Part shown: positions 43,000 to 54,499 of the stretch, in pieces | How the letters are laid out: every line of letters begins with the position of its first letter | How positions within the stretch are numbered: the first letter of the stretch is position 1 | Assembly (NCBI GenBank): GCA_016271365.2 | Contig: CM028132.1 | Coordinates: 1,182,017,001-1,182,081,000 of the forward strand | Origin: Neoceratodus forsteri | Taxonomy: Eukaryota > Chordata > Ceratodontiformes > Ceratodontidae | Length of the DNA stretch: 64,000 nucleotides | Direction of reading: 5' to 3' | Position numbers and translations under genes: made by a program | The notes under the pieces: model-generated | Told to the model about the DNA's origin: nothing | What the model saw: only the letters and a program-made list of their open reading frames with translations | The model's database searches: none

Positions 43000-44130
43000 G
43001 TTTGTCTGGGTGTAATAGGGAGGCCCTGTCTAATGAATGAAGGACCAACAACATGTCTTTTTTCCATTGTTTTATTCCCTTTTCTGAGTTGGCGGGGAAT
43101 GAAGATAAAAGGGGCAGCTAGCTACAGAGATACTACAGTAAAAATAAGGTGGTGTGTGACAGTAAAGACAAGGTAGTGTACTGTAGAGATACTGTAGAGA
43201 TACTGTAGCTGTCCCCAAGCTGAAGAGCTGACTGCTCGGTTGGATGAAAAGCCAGTTCTTTTATACTGTTACCATAAAATGTGATGTCAATTGAATAAGA
43301 GGGACTTGTGCCAATTTAGAGGGTAAAATTGATTTTAAGGAAAATGAAGAGAGAGAGAGAGATGCTGTAATAATCTAGATGTGTAAACATGCTATACTCT
43401 GTTTTCTAAAGAAAGATCATAATCTCATGTCAGATGAGTCAGCCTGCCTGTGTTTACTTACAGAACTGTGAGTCAGACAGGTCACATGGTGCAGACATAA
43501 TTAGTAGGCAGGTATAAAAGCCTACCTCCTCAGATTCAAAACAGATGAGTTAGTCAGTAGAGACCTGACTGTTGTGGAGGAAGTAACTCGTAGTATATGC
43601 GCATTTTCATGTGTGAGGAATCTATTTGGCTGGAACTAAGCCTGGAAGTTGTGTACTGAGGGAACTGTGCTCTGTTTTGAACTGAAAGACTAACCAACTA
43701 TTTCCTTTCTGTACGTTTTTACTACTTTATTTTCTTTTATTTTTGGAAAATAAATACCACAAAGTGCATTCTATATCTTTTACCTGTGTTTGTTGCATCT
43801 GTCTACCCACTAACCTTCACATTGCGTCCCATACATTTCAAACTCCTTACCCTGCTTGCATACGGGTTCAGTTCCCGGAGACGGACGTTTACTACCATGC
43901 GGCCAAGGAGGCCAGAGCTGACTTTGAGAGATGGGATATTGCAATCCATCAGACTCATCTGTAATGTACTGTATCACTAGGTGCATTTTTATCTTTCTTA
44001 TAAGCTCTTTCAGTAAACCATTGGCATACCCTCTGTTCCTAAATCTTTGGCACAGTGATGTGGCTTGTGTCTCAGTGGCCTCAGTGGTGGAACAATTCTA
44101 TTCAGTTCTTAGATATTGCCCAAGAGGTAT
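43000..44130. other. Unclassified sequence between PLE-1 and PLE-2
   Basis: No supported gene. Contains short repeats (GTAGAGATACT at about 43180-43205), a GA microsatellite (about 43350-43362) and the TATA/poly(A) pair above. Confidence 0.3.
43512..43760 (+). promoter_or_regulatory. TATA box and poly(A) signal of a possible LTR
   Basis: GTATAAAAG at 43512 is followed about 235 bp later by AATAAA (43749), a spacing seen in the R region of LTRs or in a short pol II unit. No partner LTR or TG..CA border was established. Confidence 0.25.
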
Positions 44131-44179
44131 ACTTCTGATCAGTTCACATCACTCTGCATGTAGCATATAGTTCCCTGCA

Positions 44180-45371
44180 GTGTTATTTTCTGATTGTATT
44201 TGATTTTACCATTCCAGAGCTGTCCACGGAGAATGTTATATCCAGGAAATCATTGTGAGAAACATTAGACTGGTGGGTGAAACTAAGGTTGTATTCATTG
44301 TTATTCAGCCACTTAAGAAAATTTGAGGCATCTTCTTCTGATCCATCCCGTATACAAAATAAGTTGTCAGTAAAGCAGTGCCATCTGACCACTTCCCGAA
44401 GGTGTGGATTAGACCTTTTGAGCACTGTTTGCCCCTTCCAGCAGGCCAGGTACAAATTGGCATAAGATGGGGCCATGGTGGCTCCCATCGCTGTACCTTG
44501 GACCTAGTGATAGAAACACTCATCAAACATAGAATAGTTGTGGTTTAAAATTTAATCCACATCTTGGAGGAGAAATGCTAATGGCATTGCTGATACTGAA
44601 CCACTGTTCTTAATCAAAACATGTTTCACAGCTTCAATGCCCAGATTATGGGGGATGCTTGTGAACAAAGCACACACATCAACTGTCAGAAATCTATGTT
44701 TTTTCCACTGAATATCCTTCATCTTGGTTAGGATGTCCATAGAGTCTTGGAGACAGGTTGGTGCCTATAACATTATCTCTCTAAGAAAACAATCCCCATG
44801 TCTGGAACATTATCTCTTTAAGAAAACAATCCCCACATCTGGATAGGTTCTCGGACACCCCAAGACTAAGAAATGACCTGGGGGGTTAATTAAAGATTTA
44901 TGAATCTCTGGTGAAAGGTAGAATGTTGAAAAGACATGTGATTTAATCTTAATGAAAATTGTCTCATCCACGGTAATTTACCCTGCCAACAGAGCCTCAT
45001 CCACCATCATCTCCAACCTTTGTTTAAATAGGGCCATAGAATTTCCATGGAGATGATGGTAACAATCAGAGTTGTTCAGCTGACGCAACGCAGTTTTATA
45101 CTGTTCACTGGACATCACCAAAATGTTCCCACCCTTGACAGCACTCTTTTATTATTATATCCTGTCAGTTGGACAGTTTTGTAAGCACTTGTATTTCAAG
45201 GGCAGGAAGGTTGCAGTAATTTCCAGTGTGGTCATAAGTGGCAAACAATTGCTCAACATCTTTATCAACCATTTGTTGAAAAACTCGAATGGATGCATTC
45301 AATGGGTATAATGTAGATTTTGGTTTGAAATTCATTTTCCTGTAACATAGGACCACTCTGTGCTTTGCCAT
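44180..45371 (-). pseudogene. PLE-2: reverse transcriptase
   Basis: From the 5' side (high coordinates): 45165-45371 with FKPKSTLYPLNASIRVFQQM and NLPALEIQVLTKL; 44552-44740 with LTVDVCALFTSIPHNLGIEA (motif A) and VKHVLIKNSG; and 44183-44488 with MGATMAPSYANLYLACWKG, CFTDNLFCIRDGSEED (YxDD as FTDN, one aspartate lost) and NNNEYNLSFTHQSNVSHNDF. These are PLE RT motifs, in a subfamily distinct from PLE-1. A 37-bp tandem duplication (44771-44843) lies within it. The GIY-YIG domain is not seen; the copy stops at about 44180. Confidence 0.82.
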
Positions 45372-45374
45372 CCA

Positions 45375-46160
45375 TTACATCAACATTTAGCAGTTGGCCA
45401 TGATTTGTGGGACCTCCTCTTCCATCCAGGGACCACCAGTGCCACTGCCGTTGCCTCAGAGGTTGCCAAGAAAGAGGAGCGGTTGGACCACAGTGGGCTC
45501 AGGGAGGGTGAGGGTGGTGGAACAGAGGCACATCCCTCCAGTTGTACCTCTCCACAATTCCTATGCCATTCTGGCAAAGTGTGGTTCCTCTATGGAGGCA
45601 CCCACAGTGGAGACCAAGGAGGATGCTGGGAACCTCCACAAAGGAGACCCACAGGAGGGTGGCAGGGGACCCTGCAGGGAAAGGAAACAACTCCTGGTGG
45701 GGGACTCCATTGTTAGGAAGGTAGAACCGGGCAAGGAAGGGGAGAGAGAGGTAAGGTGCCTGTCTGGCGCCATGGCTTGGAGGGACAGGGAGCGAATCCT
45801 CAGGATTGCCGGAGCAGCTGCACAGGGGAGGGAGCTGGATGTCATTGTCCACCTAGGGACAAATGACTTGGCTAAGAAAAGGATTAGAGAAGTGCAGGAA
45901 GAGTTTGTGGAATTGGGGAGGGCTTAGTCAAGTAGCACGCATTTATAACCTCTCGGAGGTGCTACCCATCTATGGCATAGGAGAGGCTAGGTGTTCCATA
46001 CCAAGGGATTCAATCAGTGTTGAAAACTGGTGTGGAGCTCAGGGATTTGGCTTCATTGGGGACTGGGGTCCACCTGGAGTGATGCAAGCCTATACTGGCA
46101 TGATGGGCTGCATCTGTCCAGGAGGGAACCAGGATCCTAGGTGATAGTTTAAATGCTTCA
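45375..46160 (+). pseudogene. CR1-5: ORF1 SGNH esterase-like protein
   Basis: The frame 45394-45927 reads RKQLLVGDSIVRKVEPGKEG (GDS block), AMAWRDRERILRIAGAAAQG and DVIVHLGTNDLAKK (GxND). Another frame continues with GFIGDWG and a degraded DxxH region (MMGCICPGG; the other copy reads DGLHLSRRG). It corresponds residue by residue with CR1-4 ORF1, so both are one subfamily. The esterase is thought to assist CR1 mobilisation, perhaps at membranes; that role is uncertain. Frameshift at about 45927. Confidence 0.85.
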
Positions 46161-46339
46161 TTGGCAAGCTTTTAAACTAGCCAAGGGGAGGCACTGGAAA
46201 GAGCAGGAAAATCCTAGCCCCCAAACAATCACGGTAGTAAGTGTGGCAAACACCAACATGGAGGTGTCGATGGGGAGAAGGCTGGGGTAAATGGAAAAGT
46301 GACAAAGGCAAGAAGGTCAGGATGGGGCAAAAGGTGGTA

Positions 46340-47240
46340 AGACCATCAGGAAATGGAGGGTAATGAGTACCAATGCTCGTAGTCTGGCAACAAGCTCCTG
46401 AGCTGGTGGCCTTAATGGAAGAGGATGCCTGGATATCGAAGCAGTCACAGAAACATGGTACACAGAAACCACGACTGGGATGTTAACATACCAGGGACAT
46501 AACCACAGGAGAGACAGGCAGGGGAGAAGAGGGGAGGAGTAGCTCTCATGTGGAAGGAAGGGATAAAAGCAACTGAACAAAAGAGTAAACAGGGAGAGAG
46601 GAGGCACTGTGGGTCACCTTGGAGACTTGAAAGGACACCACAATCCGACAGGGTTGTGTACAGACCCCATGTCAGGGGAAGGAATGGACAAGGATATGAT
46701 GGATGGCATTCTTAGAATGGCAGAGAAAGGGAGATACTGTTGATGGGAGACCTGAATATGCCAGATGTTAACTGGAGCACATTGCTGCAGCCACATCCAA
46801 GAGCAGGGCCTTCTTGATGCCCTACAGGTGGCAGGCATTAGACAGCTAGTTTGGAACCCACTGTGAGGGAGCAATCTTAGACCTCGTGCTCTCAAACGGG
46901 GGCAGTGAGAGGATCTCAGATCTAGAAGTGGGTTGTCATCTGGGGACAAGTGACCATCAAACAGTGTGGTTCACGTTAAACTCAGCTACAGAGTCAAGCC
47001 ATACAAAAGTGAGGGTACTGGACTTTAGGAGGGCTGCCTTTGGTAAGATGGCAGAGTGCCTCAGAAAAGCACTAGCAAACAGGCTAGAAGGAGGTGTGGA
47101 GCAACAATGGGGAATTATCAAACTGCCATCACAGAGGCAACAAGCCTTTGTGTGAAGCAAATAAACAAATCAAAACGAAAGAAAAAGCCACTATGGTTCT
47201 CAAGAGAGGTGGCTGGAAAGTCAGGAAGAAAAGATAGTAT
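46340..47240 (+). pseudogene. CR1-5: endonuclease domain of ORF2
   Basis: Heavily frameshifted, but endonuclease blocks are readable across frames: RVMSTNARSLATSS-like (46360), YTETTTGMLTYQGH-like, then LGDLNMPDVNWS-like (46745) and, in an open frame at 46886-47155, LSNGGSERISDLEVGCHLGT followed by SDHQTVWFTLNSATESSH. The basic linker KSKRKKKPLWFSREVAGK (about 47165-47215) follows. It matches CR1-4 except for many single-base gaps. Confidence 0.85.
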
Positions 47241-47389
47241 TCGAAGACTTATCAGGAAACACAGAAGGAGCAGGACGGAGAGCTGTACCAGTTAAGGCAG
47301 AAAGAAGCAGGGAGGGAAGTCAGAATAGCAAAGGCCCAAACTGAGGAAAAGATAGCCAACTCAGTTAAGAAGGGGATAAAACCTTTTAT

Positions 47390-49176
47390 AGGTACATCAG
47401 CGAGAAAAGACAAGGGAGGGATAGTGAGGCTGAATAGAATGAGCGGTGGGTGGGCAGAGGGGACAGTGAAAGCAGGAATACTGAACGAATATTTCTGCTC
47501 AGTATTCACAAAGAGGAGGGAAGTGCCTAATCCAATTAACAGAAGCACTCTTGATAGGGGGTCGATCCCAGTCCTTTCACAGAAGAAAGGGTTCTGCAAG
47601 AACTCCAAAACTGAAGGTGGACAAAGCAATGGGTCCTGATGGAATTCACCCCAGAATTCTAAAAGAATTAAGGAAGGAACTAGTGAAACCACTGGCTACT
47701 CTTTTAATAAATCATGGGAGGATGGTGTGGTACCCGAGGACTGGAGGAAGGGATGTGATTCCCCTTCACAAAAGTGGGACCAAGACAGAGGCAGGAAACT
47801 ACAGACCTGTCAGTCTGACTTCTGTGGTAGGGAAAATGATGGAGTCACTTCTGAAGGAAAGAATAGTTGAGTACCTAGAGGTCAGTGGAGCACAGGATCC
47901 AAGGCAGCATGGGTTCTGGCGGGAAGGTCATGTCAGGCCGAATCTAATAGATTTCTTTGACTGGGTGACCAAAGTAGTAGACCAGGGAGGGCTGTGGACA
48001 TGGCCTACCTAGACTTAGCAAGGCATTTGACACAGTCCCACATAAAAGATTATTAGTCAAATTAACCAGCCTGGGGTGGGTCCCAGGGTGGTAGCCTGAA
48101 ATAAAACATTGGCTGGACAACAGGACACAGAAGGTAATTGTAAATGAGTCCACTCTGAAGAAAGGCGGTTACTAGTGGGGTACTGCAGGGTTCAGTATTG
48201 GTCCAGTCCTTTTAATGTCTTCATCAGTGACATTGCAGAGGGACTGGAAGGAAAAGTATGCCTTTTGCAGATGACACAAAGATCTGCAACAGGGTTGATA
48301 CACAAGGAGGTGTGGAAAGGATGAAAAGGGACTTGGCAAGGTTGGAGGAATGGTCAGACGATAGCAGTTAGGATTCAATGCAAAAGTGCAAAATAATGCA
48401 CCTGGGAAACAAGAACCCAGGGAAGAATACACAATGGGTGGGAGGTAGTAACAACAACAAAACAGCAAAGGGACCTGGGGTAATCATATCAGATGACCTT
48501 AAGGTTAGCAAGCAATGTGAGAAGGCAGTAGGGAGGGCCGGGTATACTGGGATGTATAGGAGAAGCATGCAGCAGAAAACAGAAGTTGTTATCCTCTGTA
48601 CAGACAGTTGGTGAGACCCCATCTGGAATACTGTGTTCAGTTCTGGAGACCCCATCTCTGCAAGGACATAGACAGGATAGAGGCAGTCCAGAGGAGGGCA
48701 ACTAAAATGGTGCAGGGTCTGCAAGAGAAGCCGATGAGGAGAGACTAAAGGAGCTTAATATGTATACGCGAGGAAAGAAGGGAGGGGGACATGATAGAAA
48801 CTTTCAAGTACCTCAAGGAATCAACAAAGTCCAAGAGGGTAGCATCTTTCAGAAAAAGAGACTTGCAAGAACAAGGGACACAATTTAAAGATAGAAGGAG
48901 GGCGGTTCAGGGCAATGTGAGGAAGTATTATTTCACAGAGAGGTAGTGGATGCATGGAACAGCCTTCCTGAGGAAGTTGTGGGGTCTAAAACTGTGGAAG
49001 AATTCAAGAATGCATGGGACAGACATAAGGCAATTCTTGTGGGGGGCAGGAAGATATAGGCTGTTGGTTAACTAGGATCTGCGGCCTATCCTGTAGTTAG
49101 GGAAATGGGCAGACTAGATGGGCCTAGCGGTCCTTATCTGCCGTCAAAGTCTATGTTTCTATGTTTCTATTTATCT
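47390..49176 (+). pseudogene. CR1-5: reverse transcriptase, C-terminus and tail
   Basis: Motifs: LKVDKAMGPDGIHPRILKEL (47610-47670), AGNYRPVSLTSVVGKMMESL, LKERIVEYLEVSGAQDPRQH, a frameshifted motif A (AYLDLARHLTQSH-like, 48003), the SGVLQGSVLVQSF-like region, an FADDTKICNRVD block (48263-48300, frameshifted at F) and the post-RT domain to 49050. The tail ends TATCTGCCGTCAAAGTCTATGTTTCTATGTTTCTAT. It inserted into PLE-2 between its N-terminal part (49190-49620) and RT. Confidence 0.88.
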
Positions 49177-49189
49177 TGCATAAGATACC

Positions 49190-49620
49190 AGTTTCAGCAA
49201 CATTCTTATTAACATTCAAAGGTAAATCATTATTAAGTAATATATCAAGTGTCAAGTACAATTTTTCTTCAGGTCGGTCAAGCAAGTCCAAGTAATTAAT
49301 TGCAAGTTGTTAATCATTACTAACACCAGGAATCTCATTAGAACTTTCAAACAAGTCCTGGTCTTCCAGCCCTGATGCATTGCCATCTAGAGTATTGATA
49401 TTTCCAAAATGGACTTTCAAATTAATTTTTCTATATAGTTTAAAAAACTCAACTCTGGTTTTAAATAAATTAGGTGTTGGTGCTGGGGCAGAATTAAGTC
49501 CTTCTGCCTTGACTTTTATCTCGTCTGTTAAATCTTTTCCTGAGATGGTGATTATTTGTTATTCAGTCTGCTGGACTTGCTCTGTTGTATCAGGGCTGGT
49601 TGCCATTTACATTGCTCCCA
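49190..49620 (-). pseudogene. PLE-2: N-terminal region
   Basis: The minus strand reads ISGKDLTDEIKVKAEGLNSA, PAPTPNLFKTRVEFFKLYRK and INLKVHFGN, then DRPEEKLYLTLDILLNNDLP. 'LslGL.F.P.p....+..F..LyRkl.Lk.+F' precedes the RT of PLEs. It is separated from the RT (45371) by the CR1-5 insertion. Confidence 0.7.
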
Positions 49621-49719
49621 TCTCAAAGGGATGCAGTCGTCTAGACGCAGTCTTGGGTACAGCCTTTTTTGACCATCAAGGTGCTCTAGTTACAGAAGGG
49701 TTTACTTTTTACATGGGGT

Positions 49720-50433
49720 GTTGTTTTTCCGCCTTGGTGACAACTAGTTCTACTCTACAGCTTGATTATTCTAATTCCAATACTGTTGTGGGTCTTTGGC
49801 TATTGACAACAAGTTTGCAGAACTCCAAGGATGTCAACTGTGCTGTCTTGGCCAGTATGTATTTGTGTTTTTATAGATTTTTTTTTTTCAGTAACAGAGT
49901 AGTATAGACGTGTTGTAGACCTGATCTCCCAGACAGCCCTTTGCACTGCCTGATCCTCTTTTACTTCATGCACTGAAATATCAAATGTGGCTATAGCCAA
50001 ACACTGGGACTTCTGTTGCAGCAAGCAGGACTCTATACAGCTTCCTTATGGCTTGCCACGGCCATCAGCTATGGAGTTCTGTTTCCCATCGTCTCATTTA
50101 GTCTAGTCAGGAAAATTAGGAGTGTTATGCATCACAGTCTTTTTCATACAGTCTTCTGCCATAGCTCCAAGGATGACACATAAGTTCGCTACTAGATGCC
50201 TGAAGAGGCAGTGTTGTCCCAAGCATCCAGTATGGTGCAGCAATCTTTTGGCGTATTCTCTGTGCCCAGCCCCTGCAGATTGGGTGAAAAAAAGACTGAC
50301 ACTCTCCATTGCTCTGGACCCTGTTCTGTAGGGTTATCTGAAGACTATCTATCAAGGCATTGCTTTTTGCCTGGACAGTGATTTGTGCGACTTTTCTGGT
50401 GCCCGTTGGTATGTTGTTATCCGTAGCACTCAC
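49720..50433 (-). pseudogene. DIRS-2: Gag-like region
   Basis: Frames on the minus strand at 49800-50024 (LLQQKSQCLAIATFDISVHE, QRAVWEIRSTTRLYYSV) and 50125-50433 (MSATDNNIPTGTRKVAQITV, VQSNGECQSFFHPICRGW) resemble the Gag-like protein of DIRS elements ('d.ad...R...s.v.lRr.aWlr'). They lie inside a terminal repeat at 50540-50720, in the order expected for the left end of a minus-strand element. Very decayed; other explanations are possible. Confidence 0.45.
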
Positions 50434-50539
50434 TGTGCATTTTCAACAACTTCAGTCTGTTGTGTACTGTAAGGACGTCTCCGATATGACAGATCCAGTC
50501 AGTTGGACCATCGTTATCAGTTTATTCCTGCATGGATAC

Positions 50540-50720
50540 CCCTCTCCCCCTTTTTTGACCTTTGTATCACTGCTGTTGTATATCCCAGAGGTTATAAAGC
50601 GCTGCAACCAGTATAAGGAGAGAGAGAACAAAATTCAAATACCCATAAATGTTCCTTCTGTGACTGCTGGTCAAAGGGCTGTCTCCTCCCTACATGTTGT
50701 TAATTTTACACTCATGAACT
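50540..50720 (-). repeat. DIRS-2: terminal repeat related to 2560-2700
   Basis: TTTGTAT..CTGCTGTTGTATATCCCA, AGAGAGA.AACAAAATT.AAATACC..TAAAT and the following CTG(C/G)TGGTC.. block match the DIRS-1 right-end repeat at 2560-2700. This independent copy supports the DIRS assignment of the flanking gag-like frames. Confidence 0.6.
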
Positions 50721-50829
50721 AAATAAATAAATGAATATGAATCTTGACCCCTCTGGATGATTGTGGATTGGTTAGTTTGGTATCTAAAGTAAAACGACAA
50801 TCAAGCCTCCCCACCAGTTAGGATGTGCT

Positions 50830-51080
50830 AGAGAAACAAACCTCGTTGAAATAAGCAGACGTACACCAAATTAAAGAGTCTGTGAAAGGCAAAGTTTTAT
50901 TGTAAAAGCCCAGAAGCCCAAAGGCTAGTCAGTGAACTCACCACTCCTTACAAAGGTGGATGCCGGCAGACTCTCTCAGCACCAAACCTCCTAGCGGTTT
51001 CACCCTAAGGCATCATCAGGGAGTGCCTGAGGTATTTCCTTGCACACTCTTATATGTGTCCCTTAAAGAGAAAGTGCCTA
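50830..51080 (-). repeat. Repeat with hammerhead-like core
   Basis: On the minus strand CTGATGA..CCTTAGG..GTGAAAC (50997-51019) is followed by AGTGGTGAGTTCACTG and TTTTACAATAAAACTTTGCC. The layout resembles the palindromic repeat at 18552 (GATAAAGAATC..CCAAAACGCG, then AGGTGGTGAGTGC), suggesting a family of short Penelope-type ends. The element's borders are unclear. Confidence 0.4.
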
Positions 51081-52171
51081 AATTACATCACTCTTAGTTG
51101 TATGTTGTATAAATAATTGGTAAAAAAATACTGGCACCAGGGGGCGGAGTGGCAAGGTAGTCGCGGTGCTGCTCCACTCCCTGCCAGGCTGTATCTTTGC
51201 CTTGCCGGCTGCCCTCTAAAAAGGGCTCTGGTATAATTTTTGTTAATTTACGTGAATTAAACTGTAGTTATTTTAATATACTGCACTTGGACAAGTGCTT
51301 TTGTATAACTTTATGAATCACAAAGGGCTTTTTCTCTGTCTCTGTGGTATCTTTCGGGGTGATTTAACTAGCTGGCGTTTTGATCCGTTTTGCTGGCCTT
51401 CTTCTATAAAATTTTGGAGACGCTGGCAATATGCTGTTTTAGCAACAGCTTCACCGGCAGAACGAATAATGTTGTATTGGTGAAGCCAGTTTTTGAACCC
51501 TGGAACCAGAAAGACCCTCAAGCAGAAGGGAGGAAGTTTGTGATTCTCCGAGCACTACAAGTGCAGAAAGGCTTGTTAAGCCTTTTAAAAGGTATGATAT
51601 TGTTGCCTAGGAGCCAGGGTTACTAGGGTTGGAACTGCAGACCCTGCAGTTACTGTGCTTTTTTTTTTCCGGGAATTTAAAGGTGTTTATGGCCACAGCC
51701 GAAGAAGGCAGATCCCGAAGGAGCATTCTTTGCATCATGGAAAGATGATTGTATCTGCCATAGTTAAGAACAGTGGAGAATAATTGTGCTGATTGAGTCG
51801 AGGAAGATTTGCAGCTGACATTGGTCCTGATTAGAAACAAGAGTGCCCTTGTATTAACAGATTAAGAAAAAGAGAGAGACAAATCTATCTGAGACCTGTA
51901 AATGGTGACTGTACTCTGAAAATAAACATATGGACGCCGTACTAGCGATCGCTGAAGACTGGTAGGAGGCCTTCTATTTAACAGGTATGCATTTTACCAT
52001 TTCATATATAACACTTTTTTCCCCTTGGGATTCATGAGGACGCTGTTTTAGCGAGTTCAGTGACTTCAGCGACCCTTGGGGGTCTAACTCTGGGATAAAT
52101 TTTACCCAAGGAATGATCTCTGTTAGTTTCCTTGGAGTCTGAATATTGGAGGTGTGTACTTTTTTGCTGTG
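51081..52171. other. Unclassified sequence 5' of the Gypsy insertion
   Basis: G+C-rich start (GGGGCGGAGTGGCAAGGTAGTC) then AT-rich; no protein motif recognised. The sequence continues across the Gypsy element at 61932. Confidence 0.3.
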
Positions 52172-52175
52172 ATAG

Positions 52176-53793
52176 TGTAACCCCCCTGCAAATGGGGGTT
52201 CCCAAAAGACTTCCAGGAGCTTGCTTGAATGCTCCAAGCCTGAATGGTGTTTGGCGTTTAAGCCATTTATCAGTGAGTGTTTTTAGAGCCTCTGGTACTG
52301 TCTCTTTAAGAGCTGTCTGCTTGCAGACATAGTTAGTTTGTATGGGGGGACTGTGTGCTTCTCTGTTTGAGTACCACTCGAACTGCTGCCAATTTACTTC
52401 ATTTTGCAGTCACTAGGAGTGCAAGGAACCTATCTGAAAGATGTAACTGTTTGCCAGAAATTATTTAGAGTAATAATGAAATTACAGTTTGTCTAACCTG
52501 CTTTCTTTGCAGTCAGAACTGTGTCTGCTAGTTCCCCATTCTAGTTTTGAACTGCTGAACTGGACCAATCAGTGTGGGGTAAGCTAGCTCTAAAATGGTG
52601 CTTGTGACGAATCAGAACTTGGACTCATAATCTAAGCCAGCCACAAGAGGATTGTATGGGCAGTGACTCTGGGAGATGTAGTTTAGACTTCAGTGCCTTT
52701 TGGACCAACAGCAGCAGTCTATTGTGAGTGACAGCCAATCCAGTCAAGAACTGGGAGGAACTCAAAGGAAGTGCCCGGTTTTTCAGTTGGAGTGTCAGTT
52801 GAGCTTTGGCAGTGAAAAGAAGGAAGGAGCCCTGTGCTTTTCAGTGTGCAGTTTTAGTCAAAAACGTGTGTAAGCCCAGAGTTCCGGTCTGCAGCTTGTG
52901 TAACAGCTTGTTAGGACTGAATCCGTCCTGTGAAAAGAATCAAAGGATCTCTGAAGAGTAGAAACCAGGCTCACCCTGTAGAAGACTGGAGGAATTCCTG
53001 AAAATTGCACTCGGTCTGTCAGGAACTGAATCTGCTGTGTGTTCTCCGGTATTGTGCAGTAATTGCGATCGGGATACAGATGCAGCCTGCCTGGTATAGT
53101 GCTTTCTTTTATATGGATGTGTGAAGAGGTTTGTGTACCTCAAGTGAGCCCTGCTGACATTGAAGGACCTATCTTATTTGGAGGTCGTGAGTACTAATTC
53201 AGGGTCGCTCCTGTTGAATTGCCACATTAAATCCAAATGGAATTACTGTACTGCTGACTGTTTAATTCTCCTTTCTCTGTGTGAAAGGGCCCCTACCAGC
53301 TGCCACGGTTTGGACTAGCCACTAGGCTTGGGTACCCAGGGACAGTAACTGATAGGGATAGGCCTGTGCACAGAGCCATAGGTAGATTATTAGAGTGATA
53401 AGCTAATTAACCTGATTTCCCCTGTCCTTGTTATATCCCCTAAATAAATCAGAGCTGCTCGTTTCAGCAAAGTTATACTGCCTGAGGTATTTGTCTATGT
53501 TAAAGTACTGTACTGTGATTGCTGCACTGTATCTCATTTCACAGGAGGTCCCAGTGCCGGAACCAGACCTGGGGTAAGTGTATACTGTGAAGGTAATTCT
53601 GATATATTGTGTGGGCCACTAGTGGGAAGAAAGGGGTTGCAGTGTCCCAGAGGGCTGTGACCAAGTTAGTTTAACTATTGCAAACCCTGACCTCTGGGTG
53701 GAAGCACCCGCCATTGGATCCAGGCCCCTCAACCTGTTAGTGGCAAATCAGGCAGGGTAGTAGCCCCTGGGATAGCGCCATCTAGGGGTTACA
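52176..53793 (+). repeat. 5' LTR of the Gypsy element
   Basis: Begins TGTAACCCCCCTGC and ends ATCTAGGGGTTACA, so the termini form an inverted repeat TGTAACCCC..GGGGTTACA. A poly(A) signal AATAAA lies at 53443-53448, followed by the R/U5 part with GTACTGTACTGTG. No typical TATA box was assigned. LTR length (1.6 kb) is large for Gypsy. Confidence 0.95.
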
Positions 53794-53796
53794 TCT

Positions 53797-53814
53797 TGGA
53801 GGCTCACCGCTGGG
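53797..53814 (+). other. Primer-binding site
   Basis: TGGAGGCTCACCGCTGGG starts 3 bases after the 5' LTR. Primer sites start with TGG (complement of the tRNA CCA end). TGGAGGC is consistent with a Thr-type tRNA primer, but I could not confirm the match beyond these bases. Confidence 0.6.
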
Positions 53815-53861
53815 ATTGTGTGTCCTCTAGTGGCCATATTCAGAACCACTGTTAAGAAAAA

Positions 53862-54472
53862 ATGGGTACCCGACAGAAGTGGCTGTGCACCGCTGGTGGA
53901 GTGGTGTACTGGGAGGAGATCGACCCCAAAATGCTACTTATCCTGGACATCCCCTGGTATCAATACGGACACTGTGCAGGGAGTACTTTCCAAGGTGGAA
54001 GGTTTACAAACCCTGTGGTGGTGGGTCGGCATGCTAATCTGCTCACCCACACTTTCCTGGCCCTAGTAGAGTTTAAGGATCCCATAGATAGCTCCAAAGT
54101 GCCACAGACCATTACCCCAGAGGGAGCCCTCACTGCTGGAGAGTGATAACTAAGGACAGTAAAGAACCGGGGGAATCAGCCCCACCACTATCTGAAACTT
54201 TTGAGGAGAAATTTGCTGAATGGTTGCTGGGAGAGGGGAAAACTGTGGAGGACTTGAAGAAACTATTCTTGCCACCTGGGGGTGTTCCTCCCCCAACACC
54301 CTCTCCTGCTCCAGTGCCCGTAATGGTGGCTGAACCAATGCAGACTCCTATTTCTGCACCTGCCATTAGTCCCGACTCTTACCGAAGGTTGAGGATTTTC
54401 TCTGGCACCTCCCACCCCCCAAGGGAGGATGACTGGGAGACCTGGATAGACTATGTTGCCCCCAAGTGCTAG
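53862..54472 (+). pseudogene. Gypsy Gag, N-terminal half (PNMA-like)
   Basis: The frame from the ATG at 53862 reads TRQKWLCTAGGVVYWEEIDP and KMLLILDIPWYQYG, ending near 54146 as TITPEGAL. A shift into the frame at 54143 gives FEEKFAEWLLGEGKTVEDLK and SYRRLRIFSGTSHPP, then EDDWETWIDYV. A tryptophan-containing start, a 'LL..GIP' segment, then 'YR+LR.FSG..P...E.....W' is the signature of the PNMA family of domesticated Gag proteins and their Gypsy ancestors. Start chosen because it is the first ATG after the primer site. A frameshift at about 54140 separates the two halves. Confidence 0.8.
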
Positions 54473-54499
54473 AATGGCAATGCTCGAAGGCGGTGCTTA

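Noticed and set aside
49380..49907. 175-codon plus-strand frame with membrane-like stretches
   Set aside because: It overlaps the PLE-2 N-terminal and DIRS-2 gag-like readings on the minus strand; hydrophobicity follows from the antisense composition.
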